Shown: positions 31,281 to 43,280, counted from the first letter of the stretch. The stretch is 64,000 bases of DNA from Hydractinia symbiolongicarpus (GCF_029227915.1 NC_079876.1:27565828-27629827), one strand, 5' to 3'. A program made the numbers and translations. The notes: generated by a model from the letters alone, not told the origin.

Positions 31281-31331
31281 GCGACCTGATCCTGTTTGTC
31301 AAACAAAGTTTGACAAACAGGATCAGGTCGC
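31281..31331. repeat. Perfect 24-bp palindrome with 3-base loop
   Basis: Arms 31281-31304 and 31308-31331 are exact inverted copies (starting GCGACCTGATCCTG) around AAA. GC content in the arms is higher than the surroundings. Confidence 0.95.
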
Positions 31332-31745
31332 CTAATAATTTCGAAATGCAGACGTTTTAAAACAATATTGTGCTTACCCATTCTACCCCATCAAATATAG
31401 GTGGAAATCATTTTGAGAGAACATGAATCACGTTTTTCTTTTACGAAATTACTGATTTCGGTAGTGAAATTAAAAGGTCGAACGAGTTTTCTAAATCTTT
31501 TAACTCTTAGGGACTATATGAAAGAAGAACGGGGGCTATCTAGAATGACGTTGTCAATAACTTTTCATGAAAGCCCGTCGTATGAAAAAACGCGCCAGGA
31601 TTTGGTTACGAAAAATTAAGCGAAAATGACAACGTGAAATAAAATCAAAACAAATATGGTTACTATCATAAAATTCAAAAATGTGACGCTGATGAATAAA
31701 CTGACAACAAGCCGTTGAAAACACAAAATTTGAAAAAAGCTTTTA

Positions 31746-32372
31746 CAGTATTCTCTCCAATTAAGGGACACTCTAAAAGGCGGACATCTCTGATTAGCGG
31801 ACACTTTAGTCATACACCCGCCCTTTTGTAGTCAAAGTCTCATAAAAAAACTTTCTAAAACTTTTCTAAAAAGCGGACACTTAATCAGTGGATACTCTAA
31901 TTAGCGGACAATATTTTTTGCACCAAAATGACAAATATGGCTTTTTCTCTCTCCAATTAGCGGACAGTCCAACAAAATCAAAAACGACAAAACAAAATAT
32001 ACAAAAATGAATAGTTCTTCTGACATTTATTTCAAACATTTTACAACTTTTGTGTCCAGCTTGCTTTTAATCTCATCAATTTTTTTTATCAACAACTTTA
32101 TCACCTTAAAGACTTCTTAAAATAAAATCTTTGATCATTTATTCATCATTTGTTAAAAATTTTTTAAAAGACTTAAAAGATCTCTAAAGATTGATTTGTT
32201 ATCATTATGTTAGTATTGTATTATCATTTGTTATTTTCCTTTGTGATACAAAAATCGGCTTTATTTTCTAATTTTCGGCATAAAATCTAAAACTTTCCAA
32301 AAGGCGGACACTTCCAATTAATGGTCACATTGGTCATACACCGATGGTGTCCGCTAATTAGAGAGTATACTG
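31746..32372. mobile_element. Tigger/pogo-like MITE, 627 bp
   Basis: The inverted ends CAGTATTCTCTCCAATTA and CAGTATACTCTCTAATTA, both leading to a GGACAC-type block, are flanked by TA. The CAGTA start and TA duplication fit the pogo/Tigger branch of Tc1/mariner. Subterminal AGCGGACA motifs recur in both orientations. No transposase is encoded. Confidence 0.75.
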
Positions 32373-34023
32373 TATTCCCTTTGCGTATTTCATTACACGT
32401 TACAACACCGCAGCATTATCCTTGATTTTATTTTTCACACTATTTTTATTCTGATACACTGTTTCAATTTAATAATAGGCAAAACCGAACCAGCTGGCTT
32501 TTTTAAATGAGTTGAATACTTTGTCATATCAATAAATTAAGGTGACAGTAACCCTTTTATAGCTGTCCAAATAGCTGAATTATTTACACATTGTTTTTTT
32601 TTTACTATTTGCTAAAAATATAGGGCTTAATACATAATAAAATGATTTTAACTTAACACCAAAATTGCTGAGTCAGCAGAAATTTCTATTTAAAATGTAT
32701 CATAAAAAAGAAAAAATTGGCTTCTACGAGCTCCAAATTTTTACAATCTCGTTATTTTTCATCACCTTCTGTTTTTAAAAGAACCTTGGGTTAACCCTGT
32801 TAAAACGGTGTGCGGAGTTTTTTGGTTTATTCATGTTTTTTTCAAAAGATTCTTTGGTAACATCCCCTGCTGCATCGAACGCTGTTAAAAGAAAAATATT
32901 CCCAATAAAAAGATTTCCACACACCTTATCATGGCTCCATGGTTCACCAAGCTTGTCTGAAAATTTTAATTTAAAACGAAAATGCTATCAAAAGTTAAAG
33001 CTCGTGCAGTGTAGCATAATGAAGATTGTCTTATATTTCTACATAATGCGCCATCTTTATTGATATTAACGCTTTTCTTTAATAATTATGTCATTTCTTT
33101 TCGTACAAATTCGCATGCGCGTAGACTTAAACAATATTCGGCAGGATTAATTTGAATCTTGATTTTAAGAGGAATTGTTGAGGTTGAATATTTTTAGTGA
33201 AAGATAATAGTATTTTAGCTATAAAATCGTGACAAGTGTGTTATAACAGAAAAAAAATATGGATATATAATCTGAAAATAATCTTTCGTAACTTATTTTG
33301 TAAAAAAAAAAACAACCTTACCGACAACCCTAATTTGACACCGGTGCTAATAATGTTGCCCCTTTTCTACCAGTTCTAAAATTTAGAATAGCTCATTTTC
33401 CTCAGACAATTTCTCTTTCACATTTCCTCCAGCGTAGCTATAACTTATTTCCGTCCTAAAGAATATTAATTTTATATTCTGTTCATTTTTGGCATTAATG
33501 AGAAAGGTAAAGTCTTTCAATCTGAAATAATTTTCAGCTTAAAAACTAGCAGTAGCATTTATCACTGGTATAAATTTAAAATATTTGGTTCTTTCACGCC
33601 AGGACTAGCTTAAAAGGTCCTAATAAAATGTTTGATTAAAAAATTCAATTGATTTTTAAAACCGATTACACTTGCACACCGTACGCACCAGTTAAACTGG
33701 TACGCACCGGTTGAACCGATTTGTAAGCCTTTTTTCCCGATGTGTAATTCCTGTAGGGATTTTTAATCCTTTCTCCCCGATATGCAACTTCCGTACCGAT
33801 TTTTAAGCCTTTTTTCAACAATGAAAATTCATGTTTAGAATTGTAATCCTTTTTACCAGTGTGTTACTAGGGTCATTTACTGAAAACTGCACACAGAACG
33901 TTTTTAAACAACTAGATTAAAATAAAGTAATCCAGAACAGCTTGAGATATTGATGAGTGTTTTGTTATTACTTGACTTGTTTTAAGAATACATTGCAATA
34001 TTTGGTAATTAACGTCCTTTAAC
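32373..34023. other. AT-rich non-coding region
   Basis: No gene supported. At 33640-33860 there are three to four diverged copies of a CCGATTTTTAAGCCTTTTTT / CCCGATGTGTAATTCCTGTA unit of about 50 bp. AACGTCCTTT is repeated directly at 34011-34030. Confidence 0.5.
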
Positions 34024-34071
34024 GTCCTTTGTCGTTTAATTAATCATGAGATTAATTAAACGACAAAGGAC
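34024..34071. repeat. Perfect 22-bp palindrome, loop ATGA
   Basis: Arms 34024-34045 and 34050-34071 (starting GTCCTTTGTCGTTTAATTAA) are exact inverted copies around ATGA. It directly abuts a second palindrome with the same loop. Confidence 0.95.
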
Positions 34072-34131
34072 AAATTTAAACGAGTTAACTAAGTTGTTCA
34101 TGAGAACAACTTAGTTAACTCGTTTAAATTT
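34072..34131. repeat. Perfect 28-bp palindrome, loop ATGA
   Basis: Arms 34072-34099 and 34104-34131 (starting AAATTTAAACGAGTTAAC) are exact inverted copies around ATGA, with no spacer from the first palindrome. It lies about 930 bp before the Helentron reading frame. Confidence 0.95.
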
Positions 34132-35061
34132 CTCTATGGGCTCATGATAAACAATTAAAAAACATGTAAGTGACGTAATCACAGACGCAGTAAATTCACC
34201 TTCAAAATCAAGATTAGTATCATATCGACGTTGCTATTCTTGGCCGTTGTTGCCATGTTTATTTATAGTGTATGGTGTGATTTCATCAACCGTTTTTTCC
34301 ATCTGTGGTTACACAGTATGGTTTAGTCTACACGTCTCTTAAAAACGCTATCATCCAATTTTTCATTTTTCGTCGACCGTGGGTAACCCCGCGAAAGGTC
34401 TGAAACGAAATTGGCTTCTGTTTGGAGCAGTGCGAATGGTTCGCTTCGATAAAGTGAAAAGTGCTGTTTGTTCTTTATTGCATGAAAGAAACAACCCAAA
34501 CAGTACGTATTTAGTTTTATTCAACGTCTTTGACGTCTCTTTTTTATTTGGTTCTAGAATTTATTTCCGTCCTCCCCTCCTGCTTCCTCATCCAATTGGG
34601 GCATTAGATTTTTCCTTTCTTCCTGTCAGTTTGCCCCAGACTGACCACTGAATAGATCATATTGAAATATAATCATATTAAAATATATAATCTGAAAAAT
34701 ACAAACATCTGCAATAACAATAAAAATTCATGAGGAAAATAGTGAATGCACAACACCAGTTAGTATGCAACAACATATAGCTAAAGCTAACTATAACTAA
34801 CTACACAGTTGGAAAAAGTATACATTTGTGATAATCTGTGAAATCAGTAGTGTAGCATAGACTTTATTGTTTGTCGTGTTTGCAACACAGGTTTTATTAT
34901 CATCCATCAGACAGTTTTCACTAAGAAGGTAGCTAGCAGGACTAGCAGTGATGATCACATCAGAAGCCTATTAAGCCGCAATTGGTTTCTTTCATTGCTT
35001 CTCAAGAAAGTCACCACAAAATCAATTAGCTTCCCTTGTTAGTGATTTTGAAACATTTTTA
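34132..35061 (+). other. Upstream region of Helentron 1
   Basis: An open stretch at 34379-34510 (GLKRNWLLFGAVRMVRFDKV) ends near a possible donor GTACGT, and an acceptor-like GTTTGCAACACAG lies at 34890. A leader exon is possible but not established. The Helentron 5' terminus was not located. Confidence 0.35.
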
Positions 35062-35901
35062 ATGATACAAGAATTATTGTCATGGAAGAGTTTCCTTTGT
35101 AATTTTCTTATTAGTGCTGTAGTGGTCATTATTGAGTTCAATATTAATATGTCATTTTTGAAGTTATTACAATTACTGGCTGATGGCGATGTGGAAATTA
35201 ATCCTGGTCCAACATACAAGATTGTTAAATCTGTCCAAGGAACTCTCAACCAGGCAGATGCAAAATATGGAGAAACTTCGGGTATGCAATGTGTTCCTAA
35301 TGCATTATTTGCCATTATTTGGTCAGTAATTCACAAGGTCTCACTATGGACTAGTTGGGATCTGGACTATATACTAGATAACGGTGATACTATTTTTAAA
35401 TCTTTGAATACATTTTGTGCCATTTCCTTCGATCAACTCCCAAAGTCTATTACCGTTGAAGGCACACCAGTAATTGTTACGTTTTTGAATCTTATCTCAG
35501 GAGAAATAACATTATCTGGAAAAGCATTTCTGAACTTTGATGGTGACCTGAACGGACTAATGTTCATGACAGGAGGCTTCACCACTTCAATATTTCTTTA
35601 CAAAACACAATTCTTTGTATTTGATTCTCACAGTCGAAGTATTGATGGTTCAGTTGTTGCTGATGGACACTCTCTTTTGATGAAGTTCAAGAGGCTTTGT
35701 GATGTAGAGGCCTATATTAGAGACTTTTATTTGTGCAAACAGAGTCTAACTTCCCAATACTTCCAGATACAACCGGTGAAAATTAATCTGACAGAATTAG
35801 AAATATCCACTATTGCAGCTTCTATCAAGAGACTGAAGAATAGAAAATATTATCAAAATTTAGTTGGTAGTGCTAAACACAATCAAAGAAGGAACAAATG
35901 A
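35062..35901 (+). CDS. 2A-like leader plus peptidase C76-like domain (Helentron ORF front end)
   Basis: The 279 residues start with a hydrophobic segment (about 11-24) followed by LLQLLADGDVEINPGP, where DVEINPGP (43-50) is the canonical ribosome-skipping 2A signature. After it comes a domain with GTLNQ (Gln64), GMQCVPNA (Gln76-Cys77), DLDYILDNGD (about 100-109) and FFVFDSHSR (Asp188, His190). A Gln, a QC pair and an Asp-x-His motif in this order are those of peptidase family C76, the deubiquitinase/deneddylase fold of herpesvirus large tegument proteins; OTU-like would be the alternative reading. A Lys/Arg-rich tail follows. Skipping would release the protease from the leader. The stop TGA overlaps ATG of the next frame (ATGA at 35898). 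The motif reading is direct; the enzyme activity is inferred. Confidence 0.75.
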   Translation: MIQELLSWKSFLCNFLISAVVVIIEFNINMSFLKLLQLLADGDVEINPGPTYKIVKSVQGTLNQADAKYGETSGMQCVPNALFAIIWSVIHKVSLWTSWDLDYILDNGDTIFKSLNTFCAISFDQLPKSITVEGTPVIVTFLNLISGEITLSGKAFLNFDGDLNGLMFMTGGFTTSIFLYKTQFFVFDSHSRSIDGSVVADGHSLLMKFKRLCDVEAYIRDFYLCKQSLTSQYFQIQPVKINLTELEISTIAASIKRLKNRKYYQNLVGSAKHNQRRNK

Positions 35902-38867
35902 AATCATACAGTGCTCAACGGTCTGATAAAAAGAAGTGTACCCAATTAGGTGAATGTGACATACAAAAAAATATGAAAGCAAAATATACAAAGAAAGTGA
36001 TCAAGTTCAGACAAGAAGTTGCAAAAGGCCCATATTATGTTTGTGTTGTTTGCAACAGATGTCTATATCGGCGTTCAGTTAAAATATTCAAAGATGGATA
36101 TGCAGAGTTAAGTAGTGATTTCTATTATTCCCATGTTGTCAGCTTTGATAATGAGGCATATATATGTATCCCATGTAACAAATTTTATATATGTGAAATA
36201 CCAGAAGAGTTGATTGATTTGAGAAAACTCGAAAAAGTCATAATTTCACAGAGGATTCTTTTTAAAGAAGTCGTAATAATGCCAAAAGGACAATCTCCGA
36301 AAATGAAAGGTACAATATGTAATGTACCACTTGAGGCAGATGATGTTTGTAATAATTTACCTAGAGGTGCTGATAGCAATGGTGTAATTATGCTAAAATT
36401 GAAACGAAAGCATGTTTTCCGTGGCCACGTACTGTTTGAACCAGTAAGACCACATGTTGTTAAAGCTGCTCTGTTATATTTGAAGCTTAATAACCCATTG
36501 TATGCAGAAATCACAATAAACATGGAGCAGTTGAACACTAGTTCGATTATGCAAAATGAAAATTCTACTGATGAGAATGAGCAAGGTAGCTCTACCCATG
36601 ACATACCAGAAGAAATAGAGGAAAATCCCCTAGATCAACATAGACTTGGTTGTAATGAAACTACATTGATATCTGAGATTCCAGTTACTGAAACTGAGAA
36701 TGTTTCGATCGCTCCTTGTGAAGGTAAAAATCCATTGGGTGTTTTGAGTGATCAATTCTGTGAAGAGTTAGCACATCCGTACTTATTTCCTACTGGAGTA
36801 TTTGGGTATAAAGTTGATCGTAAAATCAAATGATCTCCATCTAAGTATTTTAATCAAAGGCTATTGAACTATAAACAAAGATTTGCATCAGAGCCAGACT
36901 ATATATTTTTTGTTCATTCAATTTGGCAACAACAAAGTTTAACTAATAGTATCAACAATGCAATGAAAAAACTCAGAGGTAGCCAGCTAACTGCGGGTAT
37001 GCTCAGTAGAAATTTTAAGGAAACAGTAAGTTCATGTGTGGCTAGTGAAAATGCATATAGTTTCATGAATACTATCAAAGGAACCCCAGCAGACTGGAAA
37101 AGATTTTTGTTTGAAGTTTTAGCTATGGTTAAACAACTTGGTTTGCCCACATTTTTCCTCACATTATCATGTGCTGATTTAAGATGGAATGAGCTTGTCT
37201 CAATTATTGCTAAACTGAATGCGCTTGACATTTTTGATGAAGATATAGATAAAATAGATTATTTTGAACGGTGTAAACTATTAAATAGTAACCCAGTTTT
37301 ATTGGCCAGACACTTTCAATATAGAGTAGAAGTTTTCTTTAAAGAAATTATTGTTGATGGTCCTTTAGGAAAAGTTAAATATCACGCCATTCGTGTCGAG
37401 TTTCAGTTTAGAGGAAGCCCGCATGTCCACTCATTCATATGGGTTATCGATGCACCTAAACTCAGAATAGAGACAAAAGATGAATATTTGGCATATATTG
37501 ATGCTATAATAAAAGTTCACCTACCAAACAGTAATGAAGAACCTGAGTTGTACAATCTAGTGAAGTCATACCAAATACATTCCCATTCTAAATCATGTCG
37601 TAAATATAAAAATGTTGAATGTAGGCACAGTTTTGGTCGATATTTTTATGACCGCACCATTATCGCTGAACCATTATCTGATGACCTATCTGAAGAAGAA
37701 AAAGGTGATTTGTTGCAAAATCGTCATAACATTTTGAATAAGGTGAAAGACTTTATTGACAAAAATTTAAATCCAAGAAAAATGAAATTTTTAGATCCAT
37801 TGAAGGAAAACTATGTGGAATTGAAAACCATAAGTGAAATACTTGAAGATATTGGAGTAGATGAAGCACATTATTACAGTGCTTTGTCTGTTTCTAGTGA
37901 TACAGACTATCAGATTCATTTTAAGCGTCCGCCAAACTCCTGTTTTGTTAATAACTATTTTGTTGAAGGCTTGATGGCTTGGCAAGCGAATATGGATATC
38001 CAACCAGTCATAAATTATTACAAATCAGTTAGTTACATGTGCGCATATTTTTCCAAGTCGGAAGATGAATCCACCGAGGCAATGAGACAGGCTGCAAAAG
38101 AAGCTTCACTGATGAACAAAACTACATATGAACAAATGAAGTCAGTTGCTAGAGCTTATGTAACTAAGCGGGAATGCTCCATTCAAGAAGCGGTTTATCA
38201 TGTTATGCCTGAGCTTTGGCTCCGAAAGTCTTTCCCAGCTGTCATATTCGCGAATAGTAATATCCCAGAAAATCGCTATAAAGTTTGCCGTAGTGAGGAA
38301 GAGATCAAAGAACTACCAGAAGATAGTATTGATATATTCAAGCGGAATATGTTAGATAGGTACATAGATAGACCTAATGCAAAATTTTCGAAAGGGAAGT
38401 ATGCTATCGTTGATGCATTGTATTCTGCAGAATTTCTTTCCCATCATTACTTGAAAACAAATGATCATTCAGAAAACAATAATCAGCCTACAGTTCTAGT
38501 CGATGATATCATTGAAGAAAACCATAACCCAAATATGTACCCAAGTGTATTGGCACTTATGTCATCAAAAGAAAAGCTAAAATGTCGAAGGGTTAAATCT
38601 GTGTTGCGGTATCACGTACCGAACAGGCACAAAAAACCAGAAGAATATGCCCATCACATGTTGTTCATGTTTTTCCCATTTCGAGATGAATCTACATTAA
38701 AGTGTCCAGATACTGGTAGTTATATGAATAAGTTGATGCAACCAACAGTGCTGGACATTGTCAATGAGAATAAAATTTTTTTTGAACCATTCTCAGATTT
38801 AATGGAAGATGCAATCAATAATTATCACAGGGACATGGTCAATAACTTAGATTCACATGCTCAGTAA
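35898..38867 (+). pseudogene. Helentron DUF6570 and HUH Rep region, one internal stop
   Basis: DUF6570 is recognised by YYVCVVCNRCLYRRSVKIF and YICIPCNKFYICEIP near 36030-36200. After TGA 36831-36833 the same frame continues SPSKYFNQRLLNYKQRF into Helitron_like_N. The Rep nuclease motif is FRGSPHVHSFIW (His codons at 37422 and 37428), with paired catalytic Tyr in YMCAYFSK (38034 and 38046). Rep nicks a single strand, joins it to Tyr and starts rolling-circle replication. The catalytic residues are intact; only the TGA breaks the frame before TAA at 38865. The homologous place in the second Helentron reads TPSKYFNQRLLNYK-like, so the TGA is a mutation, not a true end. Confidence 0.9.
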
Positions 38868-40490
38868 GAGAATGATGAAGTACAGGAATTATTGAACACT
38901 GCTAAGACAATTGAAGATTATGAAGAGGAATGTCTTCTTGATGAGGAATCTATGCTACCTTCTACTATAGGTAACAACACTTCACCAATTCATGATGATG
39001 AAATCAATGCAATTATAAGGACATTGAACCATAAACAGAGAAAAATATTTGAAGTTGTTATAAAATGGTCAAGAGATTGCATTAAAAATTTATCAACTAT
39101 TGTGAAATTACAAATTGATCCAATATACATATTCTTGACAGGTAGTGGTGGTTGTGGGAAGTCGCACCTTGTGAAAACTATTTACCACTCATTGACAAAA
39201 ACACTGTCTTATCATTCTGGGGAATATGACAAACAAAAAGTATTACTTCTTGCACCAACTGGAGTAGCTGCAGTTAACATTAATGGGACCCCAATTCACT
39301 CAGGATTAGCTATACCTGTCGGAAATTTAAAAAAATCCATCCCTAAATTAAGTGACAAGAAACGTGCAACATTAAGACAAAAGTTATCGGAATTGAAAAT
39401 TATTATCATTGATGAAATTTCAATGGTTTCAAATTACTTACTGTTACATATTCATCAAAGACTGGTCGAAATATTTGGCGTGTCACAGGAAATCATGTTT
39501 GCAGGGATATCTGTGATTGCATGTGGTAATTTTTATCAACTCCCTCCTATTCAGCAAAGACCAGTATATGCAGAATATCAGGATGCAATGCTAAATATGT
39601 TTTTACTGTGGAGGCATTTCAGAATTGCAGAACTCAGAAAGGTGACAACTCCTTGATTGATTTGCTCAACAAAATCAGAATCGCAGGGTTGGATGATGAT
39701 GCCGAAACTCTTCTAAAATCCAGGTTCATTTCTGATAGTGACGATGATTATCCAAAAAATGCTGTACATATATGGGCAGAAAATAAACCTGTATCGGATC
39801 ACAACAATTCTATGCTCGAAAAACTGGACACTCCATCAGTGAAGATTGATTCCATCGATACCATTCCGAAAAATGTACCAACTTCTCTTATAGAGAAAGC
39901 GCGAAATCGAGGTCAAATGGAAACTGGAGGACTTGCTCGCACTTTAACGTTGAAAGTTGGTGCAAAGGTTATGTTTACTGCTAACATTGATATTGAAAGC
40001 AAACTCACAAATGGACAAATAGGAACTGTTTATCATATTAAGATGGATAGTGTAGTTAATGACCTGAAGGTGATTTATGTTAAATTTGAAGATGACAGTA
40101 TTGGAATTAAGCAAAAGAATGCAGATATATATGGAAAACATAAAAATGTAGTACCTATAACAAAATCAGAAACCAATATTTTCCTCAAAAAGAGTGCTTC
40201 ATCTGTGACTATTAAAAGAACACAATTTCCATTAATGTTAGCATGGGCATGTACTGTGCATAAAGTTCAAGGTAAGCAATTTCCAGAGGTAGTGGTGAGC
40301 TTCAATCACAGAAGAAACATAGAAGTTTTAATTATGGTCAAATGTATGTAGCACTGAGTAGAGTGACTGCTATGAAGGGATTATATCTTATAGGAGAATA
40401 CAAGTCATCTGCTATACGTGCTGATCCAAAAGCCATTTTAGAATACGAAACATTGCGAAATAATTATATCATGACCCCTATCAATCGTAT
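38868..40490 (+). pseudogene. Helentron PIF1-type helicase region, frameshifted
   Basis: The frame continues directly after TAA 38865. Walker A is LTGSGGCGKSHLVKTIY (about 39138-39185) and Walker B IIIDEISMVS (about 39400). GNFYQLPPIQ, LTLKVGAKVMFTANID, LAWACTVHKVQG and MYVALSRVT complete the superfamily-1 set. The enzyme unwinds DNA for strand displacement. A one-base loss near 39643 (LRK, then GDNSLIDLL) and a small indel near 40315 (before HRSFNYGQMYVALSRV) shift the frame twice. All helicase motifs can still be read, so inactivation looks recent. Confidence 0.9.
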
Positions 40491-41153
40491 ATGTAAAGAT
40501 GAATCATCATTGACCGTCATGTTGCTGAATGTACGATCACTGAAAAAACATGCCACTGATTTTTTATCAGATGAAGCTTTATGTGATAGTGACATATTGT
40601 GTCTTACTGAAACTCAGATTTCCAACAATGATGACTTGGGTTTGATCAATTCGACCTTGAATCAATTCACAGTAGAGCATAGTATAAGCAATGATAAATT
40701 TTGCAGCTTAGCATGTTGTGTTCAATCAAATATCGAGATTGTTGATATTTGGACGTTAAAAGGTGCGCTGCTGGTTACTGTAAAAGTGTATGCTATTCAG
40801 AAACAAGAGTTTAATATTTTGTTGTTATATCGTAAGCAATCACTATCAGTGGCGAACTTTTTGTATGTAATATCACACTTCATGTCTGTCTGTCAAGATA
40901 ATATACATATTATTTTAGGAGACTTTAACATTAATGCATTGAACACAACTGATAACTTTTCTATTCAACTTGAAAATGCATTAAGAAATTACGACCTTAT
41001 TGTCAATGAACCGACTCACATTTCAGGATCACTTATTGACCATGTGTACATTAAAAAGGATATTTGTGACTCGCTGAATGTAACCTATATGATAAAAAAT
41101 GTTTTTTTTCAGATCATGATGCAGTGAAAGTCAAAATAGCAACACTTCCATAA
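40491..41153 (+). pseudogene. Helentron C-terminal EEP (apurinic-type) endonuclease domain
   Basis: Fused after the helicase: SLTVMLLNVRSLKKH with the Asn motif, SDILCLTETQ with the catalytic Glu, IILGDFNINAL with the GDFN motif, SGSLIDHVYIKK and, after a slip in a T run at 41102-41109, FSDHDAVKVKI with the terminal SDH. This is the exonuclease-endonuclease-phosphatase fold also used by non-LTR retrotransposons. The slip truncates the frame just before the catalytic His. Its role in Helentron movement is not known with certainty. Confidence 0.85.
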
Positions 41154-43277
41154 TTCACTTTTGGTCAGTCCTTTTTTTCTTTTTTTTGTGTGTGTGTGTG
41201 TGTGTTTGTGCGCTTTGTGTTACAAAGTCGATACAGTCTGACAGGAATAATTTGTATTACCTTTATAATTTTAGGCGTCAGCCAATACACCGTCTGAGTA
41301 CAAATGTGTTCCAAGGAGTCACGATTTTTTTGCAAATTGCGTTGTCGGAATAAACGAATTATGCTTATCTCCTTGAAGAATTTAGTCATATAACGATTAA
41401 AATGATTTTTATGGTTAATTCATGATATGTGACGTCATGGGTGACAAGATGAGAACATTGCATTAGATCCTCTTCACATATGTTCACTGCACTTACCGCT
41501 TGCCACCCATGATGATTGAATAGCCTATGTAAACGTGATTTATTACGTTATATTTATCAAGATAATGATGAGATGCTAAGCTAAAATATCATAATTATGA
41601 TAGAAATTAATCAGGTTTCTCAGAAATTTTTTTTAACAATTTAAAACAGATTGTGATACGTGTCTCAATCGATTTTCTATCTTTTGTAATTGCTCAAGTT
41701 TCTTTACAAGAAGTCGTTCTGTTAATGAGAATTTTACGTGGTTGGAGACGGGTTTTTTATTTTATTTTTTTATTTTGTTTTTTTTTGCATTGAAATTTTT
41801 TCTTAGTTTTTTTATTTAGTGGTTCCAGGACTGAGACACAAAGGACTGACTGACAACATGCTGAGATTATTATATAACATGTTGAGATTATTATATAAGA
41901 TGTTTATAAGGATGCATACTTAAAATTCATGTCTCATGTCCTGGTAGTTTTCAGTTCATTGACTTATTATCTTATTGTTGTTCAAATGTTTTGATAAAAC
42001 AGCATATAATTTTTATATTTTACAAAGACAAACTTTCATGTAAACTATCTTTTGCTGTTTATTGTACATTGAGAAACTGTGATTTTTAAAGATGTTTATA
42101 ACGTATGTGAACTCAATGAAGCAGTCTGCACAACACACGAAGTGTTACAGATGAATAATTGACAGTTTATCGAACCAAACGATTATACGAAAGCATGAAT
42201 GAAGCACACATGTTTCAAGCTTTACATTACAAGTATCCTTCGCTCCATTCATAGTAATGGTGATTAAAACCGAATAGATACAGGTGATTAAAATATAGTA
42301 CAATGAAGTCAACACACAAAAACAAGCATGCGTGTTACACAAGTGACCATATAGAAAGAACATAAAGTTATAGCTGTTTTAGCTGTGTGTCTTATTCTCA
42401 GACATGAACCTACCCTATGAAGAGAGCGAATGACCCGGCAAGATTTACCAACTCTGCTGAATTTAGAAAACCAACAAAATGGTCACGGTACTATTCATCA
42501 CATGTACAGTCCGACATTCGTTTTGGTAGTAATGCTTTTGGAATTTATTTGCATCCACTTCATATTAAGCGTGTTGTGTAGGCGTGTGTGCGTGTTTGTG
42601 CAGGACGAAGAACATTGAATTATTGAAACAAACCTTGATAAATAAATGTGAAAATATACATAACAAGTTGATAATTTTCTACCAGTTTTATCGAAACCTA
42701 ATTTTTGGTACATGGACCTGCCCTATCAGGAGAGATTTTGTAAGCCAAAGTTTGTGTGATTTTCTACAAGTTTTTTATTTTTTTATTCTTATAAAAGGAG
42801 TCTCATATGACTTTGCCTTACCCACGTGTGAATATTTACGCGCACTTCATCTCGTGCTCCAGATGTGAGAATGGCGTCGTCCATCACCTCCTTTGCCGTC
42901 AAAAGTCGTATAAAATAACTTCTTGATGCCTTATCCGTTTTACTTGAAATTTGCAAAGAAATTTCATCCAGTCCATCACTGTGATGAACCAAAAAAATAG
43001 GAAAGACTTTCTATACTTGGTATTTTACTGGATCTAGAGAATAAGATTACGTGATGACCCGTATGTCGAAAAATAATTCAATTAACTGCTAAAACATCTC
43101 GCTGTAACGCAGAAGGAACTGAAACAATATTAATATCCAATATTAAGACACAGAATCAAATTATCAATAGGAAGCAAAAGTCGTCCCCAGTGCTTCTTAG
43201 TTTTTTTCATCGGTACGCGCATGCGGCTTTCATAGCAAGAGCCATACAGCCCTGGGTTCAACGTTGGGTATGAAGCG
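41154..43277. other. Region downstream of Helentron 1
   Basis: Contains (GT)n at 41187-41205 and a 23-bp direct duplication (ACATG.TGAGATTATTATATAA) near 41855-41900. No coding frame or Helentron 3' hairpin was firmly identified. Confidence 0.45.
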
Positions 43278-43280
43278 TAA

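Larger units (their letters stand above)
35062..41153 (+). mobile_element. Helentron/Helitron2 rolling-circle transposon, nearly complete coding region
   Basis: In order the region encodes a hydrophobic leader with a 2A-like motif, a C76-like cysteine peptidase, DUF6570, Helitron_like_N Rep with HUH and paired Tyr, a PIF1-type helicase and a C-terminal EEP endonuclease. A C-terminal endonuclease distinguishes Helentrons from canonical Helitrons. The reading frame is interrupted by a one-frame ATGA overlap at 35898, TGA at 36831, TAA at 38865, and small indels near 39643, 40315 and 41105. The terminal sequences are not defined. The short Helitrons elsewhere in the window have canonical TC/CTAG ends and are not obviously mobilised by this type. 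Confidence 0.9.

Noticed and set aside
41165-41389. Minus-strand frame with Thr-His repeats
   Set aside because: The (GT)n microsatellite creates it.
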